A stretch of DNA of 64,000 bases from Geothrix fermentans DSM 14018. Lineage in GTDB: Bacteria; Acidobacteriota; Holophagae; Holophagales; Holophagaceae. Of this stretch, positions 63,290 to 64,000 are shown piece by piece. The position numbers were made by a program, and so were the translations under genes. Within the stretch, counting starts at the first letter, position 1; each line of letters opens with the position of its first letter. The DNA lies in contig NZ_AUAU01000013.1 of the NCBI RefSeq assembly GCF_000428885.1, positions 50,859-114,858 on the forward strand. The letters run 5' to 3'. Under the pieces are notes generated by a model. The model did no database searches. It saw nothing but the letters and a program-made list of their open reading frames with translations, and was not told where the DNA came from.

Positions 63290-63793
63290 TCAGGCCCGGT
63301 CCAGGCCCGCATGGGCGAGGATGAACTCGGCCACGGCGCCGGGGTTGTTCAAGTCCAGCACCGGGATCGCCAGGCCGGGCAGCGGCCGGTCGCTGGCCAC
63401 GGCCACGATGCCGGGATCTTCGGTGCAGAGCAGGGGCTTGCCCTCGGACTCGCGGTGGATCTCCAGCTTGGGGTGCTGGTGGGTCTTGAATCCTTCGATG
63501 AGCAGCAGGTCCACGGGCGTCATGCGCTCGATGAGGGACTCGATGCTGGGGTCGGGCTCCTCCCGGGACTCGTGCATCAGCACCCAGCGCGAGGAGGTGA
63601 CCACCAGGACCTCCGAGGCCCCGGCCTCGCGGTGCCGGAAGGAATCCTTCCCGGGCTTGTCCACATCGAAGCGGTGATGGGCGTGCTTCATGGTCGAGAC
63701 CTTCAGCCCCATCCCCCGGAGGATCGGCAGCACCTCGACCACCAGGCTGGTCTTCCCGCTGCCGCTCCAACCCACGATGCCCATGACTTTCAT
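63290..63793 (-). CDS. mobB: Molybdopterin-guanine dinucleotide biosynthesis protein MobB
   Basis: A 167-residue GTPase-like protein that assists MobA in attaching GMP to molybdopterin. The P-loop is VGWSGSGKTSLVVEV. KVSTMKHAHHRFDVDKPGKD with its His-rich switch and LLLIEGFKTHQHPKLEI are family hallmarks. The ATG is supported by GGAGGG a few bases upstream. The frame extends 54 residues further, but that stretch has no MobB-like content. No mobA is present in the window; it may lie beyond the edge. Confidence 0.9.
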   Translation of the reverse strand: MKVMGIVGWSGSGKTSLVVEVLPILRGMGLKVSTMKHAHHRFDVDKPGKDSFRHREAGASEVLVVTSSRWVLMHESREEPDPSIESLIERMTPVDLLLIEGFKTHQHPKLEIHRESEGKPLLCTEDPGIVAVASDRPLPGLAIPVLDLNNPGAVAEFILAHAGLDRA

Positions 63794-64000
63794 GCCGCCC
63801 TCCAACTCCATGATGGCGCGGTCGAGGCTGTGGTTCAGCGACTTCGAATCCCCCATGCTCCGCGCCGAGTGAGGGCTCCTGGCGAGGCATCGGAAGACCA
63901 GCTGGGGGGGATTCCCTCCGGGGCCACCGCTGCGCGGCGTCCCCTCCGGCCGCACGAAATGCTGGCACGCGGCTGATCCCTTCCGACAGCCCCCCGGGCT

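Overview
The window is GC-rich bacterial chromosome packed with genes on both strands. The gene set fits a Gram-negative acidobacterium, most likely class Holophagae (Geothrix/Holophaga-like). That placement is an inference from gene content and composition, not from a marker comparison: there is an Oar-like TonB-dependent receptor with an N-terminal carboxypeptidase-regulatory domain, CusCBA-type metal efflux, c-type cytochromes, a bacteriohemerythrin, MutS2, a single bifunctional Rel, and PPK2-type polyphosphate enzymes. I see no insertion sequence, integrase, CRISPR array or rRNA.

Layout. 1-3.3 kb: end of an aldo/keto reductase, a small membrane protein, an omega-amidase-like nitrilase and an FAD oxidoreductase. 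3.4-10.9 kb: a heavy-metal efflux operon (Cys-rich exported protein, TolC-like channel, CusB-like adaptor with a heavy-metal-binding domain, CusA-like RND pump) followed by two paralogous exported YHS-type mini-proteins. 11-16.8 kb: secreted M4 metalloprotease, CoA pyrophosphatase-type Nudix, Rel, TrmN6-like methyltransferase. 16.8-25.6 kb: a less GC-rich stretch with a 1188-residue PKD-type lipoprotein, an outer-membrane beta-barrel protein, a decayed M28 peptidase fragment, and a GH130 phosphorylase plus glycosyltransferase pair. 25.6-36.8 kb: intact M28 peptidase, M6-like protease with a tandem receiver protein, LepA, a free-standing MshEN protein, a ChpT-like protein, MiaB, aldose epimerase, GH19-like lysozyme, tRNA-Leu(UAA) and two mini-cytochromes c.

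36.8-50.2 kb: a UvrD/PcrA helicase interrupted by a 368-residue intein, a TIGR01777 epimerase, a COG2509 FAD dehydrogenase, a membrane protein, polyphosphate:AMP phosphotransferase, a PPDK/PEP-synthase regulatory protein, a histidine kinase, NAD synthetase, tRNA-Leu(CAA) and bacteriohemerythrin. 50.4-64 kb: TonB receptor, MutS2, bS21, a receiver-like/Ser-Thr kinase fusion, a small coiled-coil protein, an overlapping psd-scpB-zinc-ribbon operon, a HutD-family protein, a LivK-like binding protein, a TSUP permease and MobB. The last 207 bases (63794-64000) hold nothing I can assign.

The most unusual structure is intergenic. Short-period palindromic arrays recur between genes in two types. One is built from heptads TCAGCTN on one arm and NAGCTGA on the other, found at four convergent gene junctions and often touching or supplying the stop codons. 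The other is built from octamers such as CACCAAGA, CACGAAGG and CACGGAGG. Other points of interest are the helicase intein and a duplicated M28 3' end that has lost exactly 264 codons between two 11-bp repeats.
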